NCBI GenBank assembly: GCA_963921425.1 | Contig: OY992833.1 | Coordinates: 30,304,698 to 30,368,697, forward strand | DNA length: 64,000 bases | Direction of reading: 5' to 3' | Origin: Dryas octopetala | Lineage: Eukaryota; Streptophyta; Magnoliopsida; Rosales; Rosaceae | Shown: positions 1 to 13,646 of the stretch, piece by piece | Layout of the letters: every line of letters starts with the position of its first letter | How positions within the stretch are numbered: position 1 is the first letter of the stretch | Notes under the pieces: generated by a model | Database searches by the model: none | What the model saw: the letters and a program-made list of their open reading frames with translations, nothing else | Told to the model about the DNA's origin: nothing | Made by a program: the position numbers and the translations under genes

Positions 1-52
1 TAATTTTAAAAATTTAATTCCAAAATTTTCGGATGGATAAGGAAGCACCTAC

Positions 53-1693
53 CAAGCTCTACATCCCTATCGATTCCATATTCAACAACAAAACCATGAT
101 GAGAATCCAGCGTGGATCCACCAACTTCAGGAAAGAAAACTACATAAAATTCCATCATTAAAACGAGTATAACATTAGTTACAATCCTTTATACAGTGTT
201 TTTAATTTCTTTCTAATCACAATCTCATAATGATTAGAGATGGAATACCTTTGGATATAGGGCGTATAAGGTCATCCATCAATTTGTCAAGCATGGTTTC
301 CAGGCCAAAGTCATCAAGAACGGCACCATATCTGTTCATTGTGTTTGGTCGCGTGATTGTGCATTTTGTCTCATGGACCCACCTTTCAAAATTTTCCACC
401 TAGGCAATCAGAATCTGGTCAGAAAATAGAAAAACTAACATACAGGAAAAATAAACATATATCCAAAATGATACCTCAGATAATAACAATTCACAGAAAT
501 GTGGCAGAAGCATTTCAAATGTATAAATTCCAGGATAGGGTTCAGCCATAACACTTCTAAAACTATCCTCTGTATTCTCATTGATTGCTTTGAGAAACGA
601 GGGGACAAAGAACTTTGCAGCTTGCATAGTGTATAACTCCCGGTGTAGAGGCTACAAAGAGGATGGAACAGTTAAGAAGGAAATGTATGTATATTTTAGT
701 CAATGAAGGCAATTGATGTTTACTAACATGCATTATATACAAAACCCAATTCCTAAATTCCAGAAGTACCAAGAAAAGGGACTTAACTCTATTTACTGTA
801 ACACTCCCCCATAAAGGTGTAATACACATATTACAGCATATTTGCAAATTGACGCACCTGATAGTTTGATAAGATCCCCTTCCTGTAGTGTCTTTGTCGT
901 TGAATCTGTTTATTCAAACACGGGAAAACTGTGAACCTTTCAGGGACATAATGGCGTTGCATTGACTAATTAAAAAGAGCACATTGCCCATGGTGTTCTT
1001 AACTAATTATAATCTCTACACAAGCTTATCTCCCATGGCTACACACAGAAATTAGAATCCACGTAAACATCAAATTTTCAAACAAGGATGGCTATTTGTA
1101 TATTCACAAATTGCCAAAATCCAATGTCTTCTAAAGTCTTCATTTTGTTTTAGTCTCTTTTCATCCATTTTCTCAGTACCCAAACAAACAATCACTTCTG
1201 GAGAATTCAAAAGAAATGGCACATTCTCTTGTGATTGCAAGTTTGCAACACAAGCCCGCTCATTTCACACTAATCCAAAAAAATAATTTAAAAACACGCC
1301 GCACGGAATTGGAAACTTCCACATTCACATTCAGTTTCAGTTTCCTGCACTGACCAAACACACAGAGAGAATATAGAGAGAGAGAGAAGGAGAGTTGTCA
1401 TTTCTTCTTACTCGATTAGCCTCCGACGAGTAGCGTAGCAGAATGTCCCTCATGTACTGGAGCTTGAGGTCACGTGACACATTGAGCAGGCCCGGAGGCA
1501 AGTAGTGCTCCAGCGAGCTGAAGAGCAAGGGACTAAACTCCAATTGCTGCAGGTCCTCGTAGTCGTCCGCCTTGTGCTCCTTGTTCGGGTTCAGTCTCAG
1601 CCTGTTCGTCAAGCTCATCGAAACGACGCCGTTTCCGTTGCCCGTGCTCGGCGTTTGAGGCGGTTGCTTTCTTCGGTCCACTGAGCCGTCCAT
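53..1693 (-). CDS. PKHD-type 2-oxoglutarate/Fe(II) dioxygenase, 3' end outside the window
   Basis: Five exons are visible: 1412-1693, 858-905, 651-475, 399-249 and 139-53, all with GT-AG borders and compatible phases. About 248 N-terminal residues are present. The ATG at 1693 opens a Ser/Pro/Gln-rich head, followed by the conserved stretch LQYMRDILLRYSSE, a 16-residue micro-exon, then SFLKAINENTEDSFRSVMAEP, NFERWVHETK and EVGGSTLDSHHGF. This pattern is that of the plant proteins annotated as PKHD-type hydroxylases (At1g22950/At3g18210 type, from memory). The family uses Fe(II) and 2-oxoglutarate to hydroxylate a substrate that is not established. The expected metal-binding H-x-D and distal His lie in exons beyond the left edge, so catalytic competence cannot be checked here. 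No transit peptide is evident. The 48-bp exon 2 has a weak polypyrimidine tract but is needed to keep the frame. Confidence 0.85.
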
Positions 1694-2927
1694 AGAAATG
1701 GACTCAGAGAAAGAGAGGGAGAGAGGGGATCGAGAGAGAGGGATTGTGGTTTTCAGATAGAGAAAGTAAATGAATTGGTGGAATTAGGGTTTTGGAGAAT
1801 TGAGGATGAAGAAGAAGTTTGAGTTACAGGTTAGGGTATGAATTCCTGACTGGTTAGTTAAACCAGTAGACGTGCAAGCTGGATCTGGATGCGGGGTCCA
1901 GGTAGGAGGAAACGAGGCTGGTGATGACGTGGACGTTTTTTTATTAGAGTGTGGGGACGCTTTGACGTGGAGTGTTGGAAACTTGTCCGAAATTTTATAA
2001 AAGTCGCTTAGTCGCTTACAAACGAAAAGAAGAAAAAAAAATTCAATCATCTCATACATTTTCATTAAAATTTTTAATTACAAATTTTGGTTGTTATAAA
2101 CTTATAAATTTACTCAAAGTTATAAAATTTTGGACAAAATTGAGAGTTGTCAATTTCTCATAGCATGTGCAGGCCATCGGCATACATAACTAGAAAAAAA
2201 AAAATTAGGGTTTAGCAGTATGTTGAAATATGAATAGATATGTTAAATAATATGATTTTTTTAAATGTTAGTAAGATAAAAAAAAATGTAGGTGGATAGG
2301 ATGAATTGGGTAAGAATAGGAGCATTTTGTTTTTGTTCAAAATTTGAAATAGGTGAAGTAGATGAAATTCAATTCTTGCCGCCCCTTTTATGGATTTTCG
2401 AAAACAAATTGTCAAAATAGACATGAATTATACATTGAATCCATTTATAAAAATGTTAAGTATGTTAATAATTTTATAAGATTTCATTTAAAAATTAACA
2501 TGACAGTTTAATATGTAACGGTAAAAAAAAAAAGAATAGGTTTAATTGAAAGTATTGGTGGACAAACAATCGAAAACACATCTCCATATAAAAAAAAAAA
2601 ACGCACATTTTTTAGTTCACAATCACTATAGCTTTGGGCAACAAGGTTAGCACTGCATGTAACATCTACTAGATGAAACAACAAAATGAACCCATTAAAC
2701 AGTTAAGACTGGGAACATGAAGCTCAATTTTCTTCCTTTTTCTTTCTCTAAACAAAATAGCTGTATACCTCCTATCTTGGTATCTACATGATCACATCAG
2801 TCCTGCCTATCTACACCCCCCACCTGGTCCACCCAAAAACCTTCGTTCTCGCTAAATCCTACCTGTTGGTTCATGACTGTCCTTCCATCCCTTGAAAAAC
2901 AACACCCATTGAGCTTACATTTTGTTA
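1694..2927. other. Intergenic region upstream of the dioxygenase gene
   Basis: AT-rich spacer between two minus-strand genes. The first 100 bp holds a GA-rich leader (1703-1760) typical of plant 5' UTRs. The part next to 2927 is the 3' UTR of the PHL-like gene. I see no further gene or repeat here. Confidence 0.5.
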
Positions 2928-5900
2928 CTACCCAGTACCCACAGACCCATGAGTGTGAGAGCTCAGCTCTGGACTTCCATAACCCACCATTACATTGACC
3001 TGCTGTAGTGCTGATTCTAAGCTCAGTTGACTCACTGGAGACTGTTGGTCAAATTGTTGATGAGAGCTTACATGGCTCTGAGGTGAACCCACATGCTGGG
3101 CTAAGCTGGTTGCTTCCGGATGCAGGGGCAATGGCATCATTTCCTGCTGTTGCTGCACAATATTTTGTTGTGATTGCTGGGGTGATGATCTCATTTCTGG
3201 TTGATGCATCTGTAATTGTAGCTGCTTCTGGTTGCTTAACTTACAAGCCATGTCTGGAATATTTGATATGTACTGCATTGGGACCTCTCCTGCATTTCTT
3301 TGAACTGGAACTCCACTCATCAAGGCTTTCCCTTGGCCTTCTGCTGACCTCAGCTTACTTTGAAACGCAGCTGAATGATCAGAAATCAGACCAAGTAGCT
3401 TGCTATCATTTAAACTTGATATTTTCCTGCCAAGATTGTTAAACTGACCTACATTTCCCATCCAGGTCTGTCCTCCCAATGCCATAGGTGGGGTGGAGGA
3501 CCTCATTCCAATGCCATTACCAAACGAACCAAGACCAACATTTCCGAGTCCCTGGATTCCACCACCCTGTTGAATCATACCAAGACCACCTGCAGTCGCA
3601 CCCAACCCTCCAACCATCGATCTTCTCTGTGCATGTTCATTTTGTTGTTTTTGTATTTGCAGACTCTGATACAGCAAATTGGCACGCTTATTCTGAATCT
3701 GCTGCAATTGCGGCCTCATGCAATTGACTTGTGCAGCATTGTCGAGCGGTTGCTTGGACTGTGTGTTTTCAGCTGGGAGCGATTGGCCTCCAGAGAAAAT
3801 GTTATGTGATAGTAGTTGCATGGAGTTATGGGAGGACATGATGCTGGACATGGGTCTGAGTCTGAAAGGTGATAACCCTTGGGTCAGAGTAGAGGACGAA
3901 GGTAGCCCGATTGTTCGAGCTGATGGAGTGGCAATACCACTAATATTAACACTACGCCACTGACTGCTCAAACCACCATCAACCTTGAGAGGTGTAGGCT
4001 CTACTTGATCACTAGCTAGGTAGTATCCTTCATGCACCATCTATACCAAAAAAAAAAAAAAAAAGAAGAAATAAAGAAGTAAATAAGTATTACTTTATGC
4101 TGTGAAAGAACGAAAACTAGTTCATAACAAATCCCCAACACTAAACCTACCAATGAAGTGAACTGAGTAGCCAAGAGGTTTGCAGAATGCTGCCAAATGC
4201 ATATACACAAACGTCAGAACCATATATTAAATCAGATGCTTTCTTCATCAAATCATACAGCAACAGAATTCTAAGATGTATATTGGCTTCATTTTATAAT
4301 TATATACAGCAGTTCTCTATTGGAGACTGTATATATTTATTGTTTGTTTCATTAACAATAAAAGTCTGGAAAAAGCATGAAGTCCTTGGGATACATGCAT
4401 CATTGAACATCATTTACACCACCTTTTCCTAAACTTATTTCTGTTGAATTATAAGAGTAATTGCCGAATAGACTGAATGTGGAAGTCATTTTGCCACATT
4501 AAAATTTTGGAATAAGGAAAGTATAATTGAAATGAGGAATCCAAGGAATGAAGTGTAAGAATGTCAAGAAAAAAATCTGAAAAAAACACAAGACACCACA
4601 ATTCAGAAGTTGTTGATAAAAGATATCAGAAACAGCTCATTAGTTACTTGCAATAACAAGGAATGACCTGGAAATTCCGGGCTTTACAATATAAGATAGA
4701 CAGCAGTATAAGTTAATATACAACAAACACAGAAGGAATGTCACAGTCATACATCAGAAAAAGAAACTCTCAGTAATCACAAATGGCTACTCACAGTGCT
4801 TGGAAAGCCTGGAAAGAGAGGATAATCAATGGAAAACACATCTTCTTCAATTCCATATAGAACACTTGCGTCTACCCTTCCCTCATTAAGCTTCAGTATC
4901 ACCAATCTGACCTGAGCCTCTCTATCAACCATGGGAATCTCATTTCCTATGATGGCATAGAATTACACAGAAAGAGAAGAAAGGTACCAATCAAGGAGTG
5001 AAAAAATACAAATGTATGCATGAGTATGTGTGTCGTGTGTCTAGGAGACAAACAGAATCAGTTCCTCACCTCGATGGATATGAGACTGGCGTAGAAAAGT
5101 CAATGTCCTCATTTTACAGATACCGATCCCCCAGTCCATGGAGCATTTTGACAGAGAAATTTTATCTGTGGAAGTATTCTCCAACTTCCCATTATGATTA
5201 TTTGAAGCTAAGAGTTGGAAAGCAACCAATGAAGTTATGGGAAAAACGGGCTTCTTCTTCAAACAAATTTCCAATTTGCACTTCCTGTTGTGTAGTCCAT
5301 ACCTGCTTTAAAATCAATACACATCATAAGTCATAACAAGCGCACATAAATACAAGCATTTGTTGTATAACTGGTGTCGGTCGTGTGGCTTTAAACATGA
5401 TATTACCTCTTAGTTACCGCTTGAATCTTCAATAACCTCTCAAGGAAAGAGTCAACTTCAACTTCTGATGGCTGGGGTGAAGTAAGATTTGTTGAAATGT
5501 GAGTTGCATTAGCAGCATTGACATTGCTCATGCTAGTACTAGAATCAACTATCTTTATGCTGGAGCATTTAGGACGAGGAATTTTTTTCCGCTTTGCAGG
5601 AACAGATACCTCTGTTGGCAAATAATTTATATTTTGAGAACTTGCAGATGCATGTCTCTCACCAGTCATAACCTGACATTTCTCCAAATCCTTCCTCATT
5701 TGAGTGACACTTCTGTTTCTTATATTTTTGTCAACAGGTTGATCCAGGCAATTCAATGATGTATCAGTGGGTATATTGTCTCTCAATAGAGGTGATGACT
5801 GTTGCTTCTGTGATTGCAGAAGCTTAGACTGAATAAGTCTCCTGCCCATCACACAGGGCTTATCTTTAATCATCCTAGCATTCGAATTGGGGAAACTAGC

Positions 5901-8900
5901 TTGGGCAGGCTCTAATTTAACAACAGAAGTGGCCACTCCACCCTGCATCTCTGAGATTCCTTGAAAACTTTTTGTCTGGCAATTATTTATTACCAGTGAG
6001 GGATGCACTTTGTCCTGAAATCTTTCATGTAAAACTTTTTCGTCCTCAGTTCGCTGATGCATCAGCTTGTTATTCCACTGTAGATAAGGTTGAAGACTGT
6101 TTTCAGTTTGGCTTCCAGTAAGCTTCTGATAAGATATGTCCACAGGCTCTTGCTTGGGTTTCTTAAGAAGAGATCCTTGAAGTTCCTGTGTTTCACATCT
6201 GCCCCTCACACCAAGAACCAATGAACTGGATTTACTCAAATCATTATTAGAGTCAGTAAGACTTCGTTTGGATTTAGAGACAACATTAGATGTGCTCATC
6301 ACTGTTAAAGCAGACTGGTTGCAACTGTCTCCTACTTTAAATTTAGTCTGCGGTGTCAAAGGATTGGATTGTGAGTTCTCTAGTAGAATGTTGTTTCCTT
6401 GAGGATTAACAGAAGAGGTTGATACATTCTGCTCCGAAAATGTAACTCCTCTTTCTTGATATGATAGATCAAGTAGAGAGCTGCAATTCTGAGTAGCACA
6501 ATTAGCAGGAATGTCTGTTACATGATATGAGTTGCTGAGATCTAGGCCAGTGTTGGATGCATTACACAGCTTTCTCTTTTTCCAGCTCCACATAATTCCA
6601 AGATTGACCTGCTACAAATGCCAAGAATCAGCCAACCTTTAAGTTAACATTTAATCATGCAGGCTGCCAAAGAGATAGATTTATTTCCCAATTGGCAATT
6701 GGAATTATAACTTAAATTTAAATAAGGTTTACTCAATGCATAGAAAGATCCAAAATGGAATAACAAAGAAGATCTAACAACTGGAAATGCTACTAAAAAG
6801 TAAACTACTTTCCATAATCACAGTCAGTTGTAAATGAACTACACATGAGGACGAATGGACACTTTTAATATGCTTCATACAATTTGGAACTTTGGCAGAA
6901 ATTACTAGAATTTTTATCACTACCAGTACCTTCTTGGTTAAGGGTTCTCCAGAATATCTGTCTTGCAATGGCTGTGGATTTAGATGAAGATCAGGTTGCA
7001 AAGCCTTGAGAATGTGGGATTCAACTTCCTGAACAAGAACAAGGAAGTGAATATAAGAAAAGCGCAATATGCTTGAGCAGAAGGCCAAGGAGCCTGCAAA
7101 TGTTCACTATGAAAGTTTACCAACCAACAAGTCTCTGTAGGTCCAAGAATCATCAGAGATTGACAAGATGTCCTTGACAACATTTTCCATACGCATATGT
7201 AGGAGAACCTTATGAACAATTGGAAACTTTTCCGTAGAACCAGTACCTCTACCTTGGATCAAACAACCACGATAATCTTTAATCTGCGAGGAAGCATCTC
7301 TATCAGTTAGTGTAAATTTTACAATCCAAGTCAGAAAACTCTGATCATTTAAAATTGCATAAATTTTCTTTGTAGGCATTTGGCAACCTATGGAAGAAGA
7401 AACCATCTCATTGCATCACTAAAAATTGGATCCGTTGGAGGAATCCATGCATTTCAAAGAGACAATTTTATGTGTACTGAGGAAAAATATAACCTGGGAA
7501 ATTGAAATTCTTAGTTTTGATTAAATCTTATTTCGGAAGATATTGAAGCATGGTAGAGATATGCATTCCTAAACTTAATACAAATTGAATGAAATATATA
7601 ATCATGCTTATTATAGAAGCCTTGTGGTTCCTTTCAAGAAGACAAAACTACTATACCTAATGGCAATGGTCATATAACACTAAAGCTAAAATCTAAGGAC
7701 AGAGGAATGATCTTTAAAATATATAAACACATATTTGTAGCTTTACCTCACCTCACAAAGAATGGCTCCATTGGCAATGGTCATATAACACTAAGCTAAA
7801 ATCTAAGGATAGAGGAATGATCTTTAAAATATATAAACACATATTTATAGCTTTACCTCACCTCACAAAGAATGGCTCCATTGACATATTTGCAGGGCAA
7901 ATCATCAAAGATATCTCCAGGTAACCAACCGCACTCAATCGCCTAATGCAAATAACAAACATGGAAGATAAAATATGACTGTTAAATAGACAGTTAAGAA
8001 ACTGCAACTTGCCTTCAATATAATAGAACTATTTTAAAGTTGAATATATTCAGAAATTGTCATGCTTAACAAAAGAAAAAGAAGATATCAAAATTTCATC
8101 TCCTTCATGCCAGCATTTGAATGTTCAATATCAGAACACATAAATACAAGCCCATAAATGTAGAGATTTTCTTTTGATAGTTCTATCCAATAGTGCCCTA
8201 CAAATTCAGGATGATATTGCCTGTTGCATTGAGGAAAGGAAAATAAACCTTTTATCTGAATATGAAATGCTCAAGTATGGCAATTGACCTTCCTATCTTT
8301 AAATTTAACTGAAGAGTATCTGACAGTCAATGCTAGATGAACTTAAACAATTAACAAGCAAGAAATACTGCACAAGCTACACAAGTAGAATTTCCAATCA
8401 ACCATTGGCATCAAGAAAAGCCACTGGACATGACACAACCCTCCAAGATCCAAGTAGGACAACAAGATAGCATGGCTCCATATAAGCTCTTGTGCATGTG
8501 CTTTGTGTAACGTATTACTTGACTATGAGACTGACTTTGCATGTGTAAGCAGAACAGCCATACAATTGCCTTAACAATCAAGTCAAACTACACTACTGAC
8601 ATACCACAGTGTAGCATTGATGTATTATAAGTTTCTCTTAAAATGAGCAAAGAAACCCACCAACCATTAGTTATGATACACATTCTCTAACATCTATTCA
8701 TTGAACTACGTAAATTCTTTACAAACTCCAAATTGGTCAAGCCAACAATTGGACAAGGTATTTCCATGAGAAAAGGTCTAAAACTCAAATCACTATAACA
8801 GTCAAACATGAGTGCGAAGGAGAATGACTGAACCATCGATAAATAGACTTGTAGCCTAATTAACATCATTTGGTTATCAAAAACTTCAGGTCACTGCTTC

Positions 8901-10009
8901 AACATTTCCTCTAAATTGAACTACGATTATAATGAATAACAGACTTACAGAAAAAAGTGTCTCTGATGCTCTATCATATGGATCCAATTGTTTTGGTACA
9001 TCATTGAACAACTGCAACAGTCAGTGGAAGAATTACATACGATACTATATTAAATGCCAAGTACTTTCTGTAAGTGTCTATTGAAATGATTGCTAACCTC
9101 AGTAGCTTTTCCCACAGAAAAACCATTCGGAAACAAATTCAGTGAAAACGATACCTCAAGATCTGCATGAAAATAGACTGTCAGTCAAATACGAAAGGCT
9201 TCTCGGCACATCGATCATGATTACAAGATCAAAGTGGGCTGCATTACCGTCTGAAACTGAGTGCCGTCCAGACTTGACTTGTACGCTTGAAGAATCAGCA
9301 ACCTTAGCTCCCATCCCAGCAGAATTAACCTTCATCATAATTACATACTAAGACTTCATGCAGACTAGTTTCTGGAATAAAATGATAAAAGGAGGGGGGG
9401 GGGGGAGTATTACTTTAATAGCTCAACTTTTCATGAGCTTCACCCTACAGTCACTGGATTCATCCTGCCTTAACATGATTAAAAATGTCACTGGATTCAT
9501 CCTGCCTTAAATTTTCAAATCTATTAAACAATTGTTGACTTAAGATCCTGAAAGACCAACCTCACTCATCACCAACCATTAAAAGATTTAACAATTTAAA
9601 AAACTTAATTGCAAGCAATTGAAAATAAGTGTTCAGGGACACCACTTAATTCAACTAAACATCTAATTGGTTAACTAGAGTATTTAAAAAGAAAAAAGGA
9701 CCATTCTTTGTTCAGACTAAACCATGAACCATAAATATAGTAGTAAACAAATAAATTAATAAATGGCAATTGCTACACGCTTAAATTAAATGAAATAAAT
9801 AATTAACTAATAAACAAACATTCTTCAAAACAACGTCGACAAAAAAACAATAAAAAAAGACAAAAAACGGTAAATAGTTAACTTATTCTTGCAATCTAGC
9901 TCCCAATACCAAGTTACAAACCACTTAGCATTGCCTCCCCGAATCCCAAAGATAGCTCCCAAAAATGCAAAGCAATGTTAAGTGGAAAGACAAATGAACT
10001 AATTGAAAA

Positions 10010-10045
<36 letters not shown>

Positions 10046-10387
10046 CCACACTCCACTATTAACTTTAAGTATGCAAGCAACGTAACTCAATGACAGAAAA
10101 ACAGAAAACCCATTAACCAAAACGCCTGAAATGTCACCAAAAATCGAAACCCAAATCCAACAAAGACGCTAAGACAACGAATCGATAAAGAAAAACCCAT
10201 CGAGAAAATAATATGAAACAGATTTCATAACGGGTTGGCTGGTGAAAAACTCGTATCATATACAGACCTCGTTATCTCTCTGCCGAGAGTCAGAAACCGA
10301 GCCATTTTCATGGTCTTTGTCCTCCGTCGGAAGCAGCTTTGGTTTGTACCTCGTTCCCGCCTTTGAAACCTTGAAAGACACCCCCAT
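2928..10387 (-). CDS. PHL: PHYTOCHROME-DEPENDENT LATE-FLOWERING-like protein (plant SPT20-related)
   Basis: Twelve exons, high to low: 10387-10268, about 9347-9248 (or from 9329), 9162-9098, 9011-8949, 7942-7862, 7283-7125, 7028-6930, 6608-5407, 5302-5070, 4946-4795, 4189-4151 and 4040-2928; 1,141 or 1,135 aa. The first residues, MGVSFKVSKAGTRYKPK, are the family signature. Exons 3-6 encode an SPT20-like region (VSFSLNLFPNGFSVG, PKQLDPYDRASETLFS, LPGDIFDDLPCKYVNG, KDYRG). The large exon 8 is Ser/Asn-rich with a basic block (KRKKIPRPK), and the last exon is Gly- and Gln-rich, as in transcriptional co-activators. In Arabidopsis, PHL (At1g72390) is a nuclear protein that links phytochrome B and CONSTANS in flowering control; the SPT20 resemblance suggests a SAGA-like role. 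The acceptor of exon 2 is uncertain because two in-frame AGs exist. The protein is shorter than I recall for Arabidopsis PHL, so a paralog is possible. Confidence 0.85.
7661..7883. repeat. Tandem duplication of about 110 bp covering an exon 3' end and splice donor
   Basis: Two near-identical head-to-tail copies (7661-7771 and 7772-7883) differ by a few substitutions and one single-base deletion. The unit contains the last coding bases of PHL-like exon 5 and its GT donor. A second, apparently unused donor therefore sits inside intron 5 at about 7750. Confidence 0.85.
9452..9511. repeat. Short direct repeat in PHL-like intron 1
   Basis: The 24-bp phrase beginning GTCACTGGATTCATCC, or a close variant of it, occurs twice about 37 bp apart within the first intron. 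It looks like a small local duplication without coding meaning. Confidence 0.6.
10018..10045. repeat. (TA)n microsatellite
   Basis: About 14 uninterrupted TA units directly follow an A-run, in the first intron of the PHL-like gene. Confidence 0.9.
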
Positions 10388-11508
10388 GACTCACTTCATT
10401 CAGGAATTTCCTCAAACACCTTTTGGTTACAGAGCAAGAGGGAAGCTGGTTTATGTATAAATGTTTGTATATATATTTGGGTTTGAGAGATGTGGGGGCA
10501 CTACCCTAGTTGTAGCGAAAACTGCCCATTACGTTCTGGTTTTTGGAGTGTCCTAATTTACAGGCTGCTAACTTAGCCATGAAGACTAACACGTAGTAAC
10601 CATTCAGGTCCTAACAACTGGTTTATACTTTATAACCGCTGTTTATTGATTAATTTACTTCTAAAGCCTTCTTCTAGCTTCAATCTTATTTTATATTTAA
10701 TTCACTTTTGGGATTTTCTTGGACATTGGTGTAAAGGCAACGGCCACTTTGGAACGCTCTGGTTGCATGAATGAAATGTGTTGGTCATGTTGAAGATTTG
10801 CTGGGAAAAGATTTGGTCTTATTTGCATCTTAAATGCTTATTTATTACCTTCTAGGGAATGATGTGATCTAGTTGGGCTCCATTGTCCTTTATGTACACT
10901 AAGAAAAATCTTAGAATTATGAGTTAGACATTTTTCTTAAGAAGGTTTGAAGTCAAGGAACATAAAGGTTACAGTCGAATTAATTATTATCTTTGGTGTG
11001 GGCTAAAGAGCCTGGTTATTACGAAGGACTAATTTTGAGGAATTGTGAAGAATTGTTTTATAATAATTTTTAGATTTAATCAAGTGGCACATGATTTGTC
11101 ATATTTATGTTATGTTTTAATTTTTTGAAGAAATTAAAACTAAACATGCAGCCTTCACAATCTTCATTCAGCACCTTAAAAATTCGTTTGATTCAGGCTT
11201 TGAAGACCTGAAAAAGATAAATCAATTTCATTATTATATTTGGTAAGCACATGAAAGGAAAATCAATTTCTAATCTAAGGAAATCTGATGCCTTATTGAG
11301 AAGAAAATGAAACTCTTGCTCCAGCTTGGGTTTTGTTTTCCCCCTCTTGGGAAAACATTTATTGTTTTTTTTTTTTACAAAACTAACCTTGCTATTATTT
11401 CAAATTCCCTCCCCTATAAAATGCAAATGAATTGATTTCTTATTAAATCAATTTTGTGAACCAAACGGGTCCTAAGAGGATATGAGGTGAACATGCCAAC
11501 GGATGAAG
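10388..11508. other. Intergenic region upstream of the PHL-like gene
   Basis: The first 100 bp is the leader and promoter of the minus-strand PHL-like gene. A TATATATA string at about 10466-10475 is a possible TATA box, some 80 bp before the ATG. The remainder is AT-rich sequence without a recognisable gene. Confidence 0.45.
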
Positions 11509-12197
11509 GCCCCGTTTGAGATTGCGGTGGAAGACCCAAAAGCTGCTGTGGACGACAATTCTCAATCACCTACAGCAGTTTTGGTGTTTGGTAAAAAAAT
11601 TTAAAACTGTTTTTTCCCACAATTCTCAACTCCCCACAACAAAAACTGAAAGCAGATTTCTAGGTACTTTTGAAAACTGTAGTGAATCACAGCAACAATG
11701 AATATTTTATTTTACCCATAATATCCTCATTTATTTTTATATTTTTAATTTGTTTATTTTAAATTAAAAAATATGTCCATTGTTAGTTATATTTTATATT
11801 GTGATAATTAATTATGATATTTTATTTGCATGATTAAAATTATAATATACCTAAAGAAATAATAGACATACTTATTTAATAATGTTGTTCTTAGAAAAAA
11901 TTAATGCTAATAAAAATTTGTAGCCAAAAATTAAAAAAACAAGTAAAACACATTTTATTTTTACCAAACAAATAAGTGAAAGACACTTTTAGCATCATGT
12001 CTATTTTAGTAATTATACACAGTCACAGCACTTTTACATTAACATTTACCAAACACTTTGATACTATTTTTTGCACTCACAGTACTTTTGAAAACATACT
12101 TTACCGAACACTCAGCTGCTTTACTTTACAGCTGACTTTACTTCACAACTGTTTTACCTCACAGCTGTTTTTTCACACTACAATACCAAACTAGCCC
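11509..12197. mobile_element. Probable hAT-like non-autonomous element
   Basis: The left end reads GGCCCCGTTTGAGATTG and the right end, reverse-complemented, GGGCTAGTTTGGTATTG. These are imperfect terminal inverted repeats of the common plant GGGCNNGTTTGG type. Subterminal regions on both sides carry many CAGCTGTTTT/CACAGCAC-like motifs, and the core is AT-rich without a transposase ORF. No clean 8-bp target duplication could be fixed (GAAG is present on both sides), so the exact borders are approximate. Confidence 0.55.
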
Positions 12198-13646
12198 GAA
12201 GTCAAAGTGGGGATGAGGAATAATGAGTTTGAATGATTTTTTTGAAGGGTTAGTAATTTAAAAAGTGTTATTAACTAAGAAAATGAGTATTGAGTGATGT
12301 TTTAAGTTAATAAAAATATGTGTCATTAGATTACTCTAAAGAGCTCTTATATAATAATTCTTCAAAATTAGTCTCTCATAATAGCCATTATAGTGGGATC
12401 AATATTTTGTTTGTCTATAAATTATTACGTGTTTTACCAATTAGCAACTAATCTAGTGATATTTTTCTCATGTTGTGAGATAATTCAAGTTCAAATTCCG
12501 AAGAATTCAAATTCAAATTCTCTCTCCTTTAGATTAAAAAAATATAACCTAAACAATATTTGGAAAGTTTTGGGTCATCATTCTTTTATTTATCAACCAT
12601 AGAAAAACAATATATTTTTTATTTGAATGTTTACATCAAAACAACCAAATACATATGCGCAAGTACCAAGCTATGAGTTGTTTGGGCCTAGTTATATAGC
12701 TCAGCCCATTCCAAAAGAAAATTCTAAGTTCATATATTATCCCAATCCATCCACTCCCCAGGCTCAGCCCTCAAATCGAAATCCCCAGAGGCCCAACCTA
12801 CCCTAGCCTCTCGTCCTTGCAAATTGACAATCACATTACAGTTGCACGTAGTGGCGGACTGGCGGACTGGCGGAGCCACCTGTTATGTTACCTTGGTGTA
12901 CTCTTGTTTCGTACCCTAATAATTATGGTATTATTTAACCATTTGATAATGACATGCACTGATGCACTATATGCAATATTATGGTTTTATTTTTTAAAAT
13001 GTGGGCTGTATTGCGTATGAACCCTTTTATTTTAACTTATTTATCATTACCTTTATATTTGGAATGTATAGCTGGGTTTTCAAGATGCACATGAAATTGA
13101 AATATTGAATAATTTGAATGGTGGGCTGAGCTAAATGGCGGGTTGAAGTTCCTACGGGGGTAGGGCGGGGATTGTTGGAAGGTACAAATAAGCTATAAGT
13201 AGGTGACAAGGTAAAATATGAGATGTCATAAGGTATATAAATGAAAGTGCAAAGAAACAAGAGGTTTAATTTTATCTAAATTATAATTTCTCATATAAAA
13301 ATTACCTACATTATAGAAAAGTTTACTGGTTGAAATTTTGTTTAGAGTACGATGATTAGTGTATCAGGGCATGAATAATAAAACATCAAGGTAAAAAGGG
13401 AAGTTCTTAAAAGTATAAGAATGATATTAGTATTTTAACTTCTTCAATTGACTATACAATTTTTACACATTACCACGATATTACTTTATGTGACAGAATT
13501 ATGTTACTGTAATAAGGTATAATGAGATAGCATAAGTGTATTGAGTTATATTTCTTTTGCAAATGTTCATTTATTAATTATATTTTTAAGTAATATCATA
13601 TGATTCTTGCATGGGGAAAATCATCCTTGGCCTAAGTACTCCTTGT
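12198..13646. other. Intergenic, no gene seen
   Basis: AT-rich sequence with only short open frames. I recognise no protein, RNA or repeat family here, apart from a triplicated GGCGGACT/GGCGGAC motif around 12850. Confidence 0.4.

Noticed and set aside
3008..3963. Plus-strand frames opposite the last PHL-like exon
   Set aside because: They mirror the Gln-rich coding exon on the minus strand. The minus-strand reading fits the family and the splice structure.
11160..11475. Possible second hAT-like element (CGTTTGATTC on the left, CCAAACGGGTCCTA on the right)
   Set aside because: The ends pair over only a few bases and no target duplication is found.
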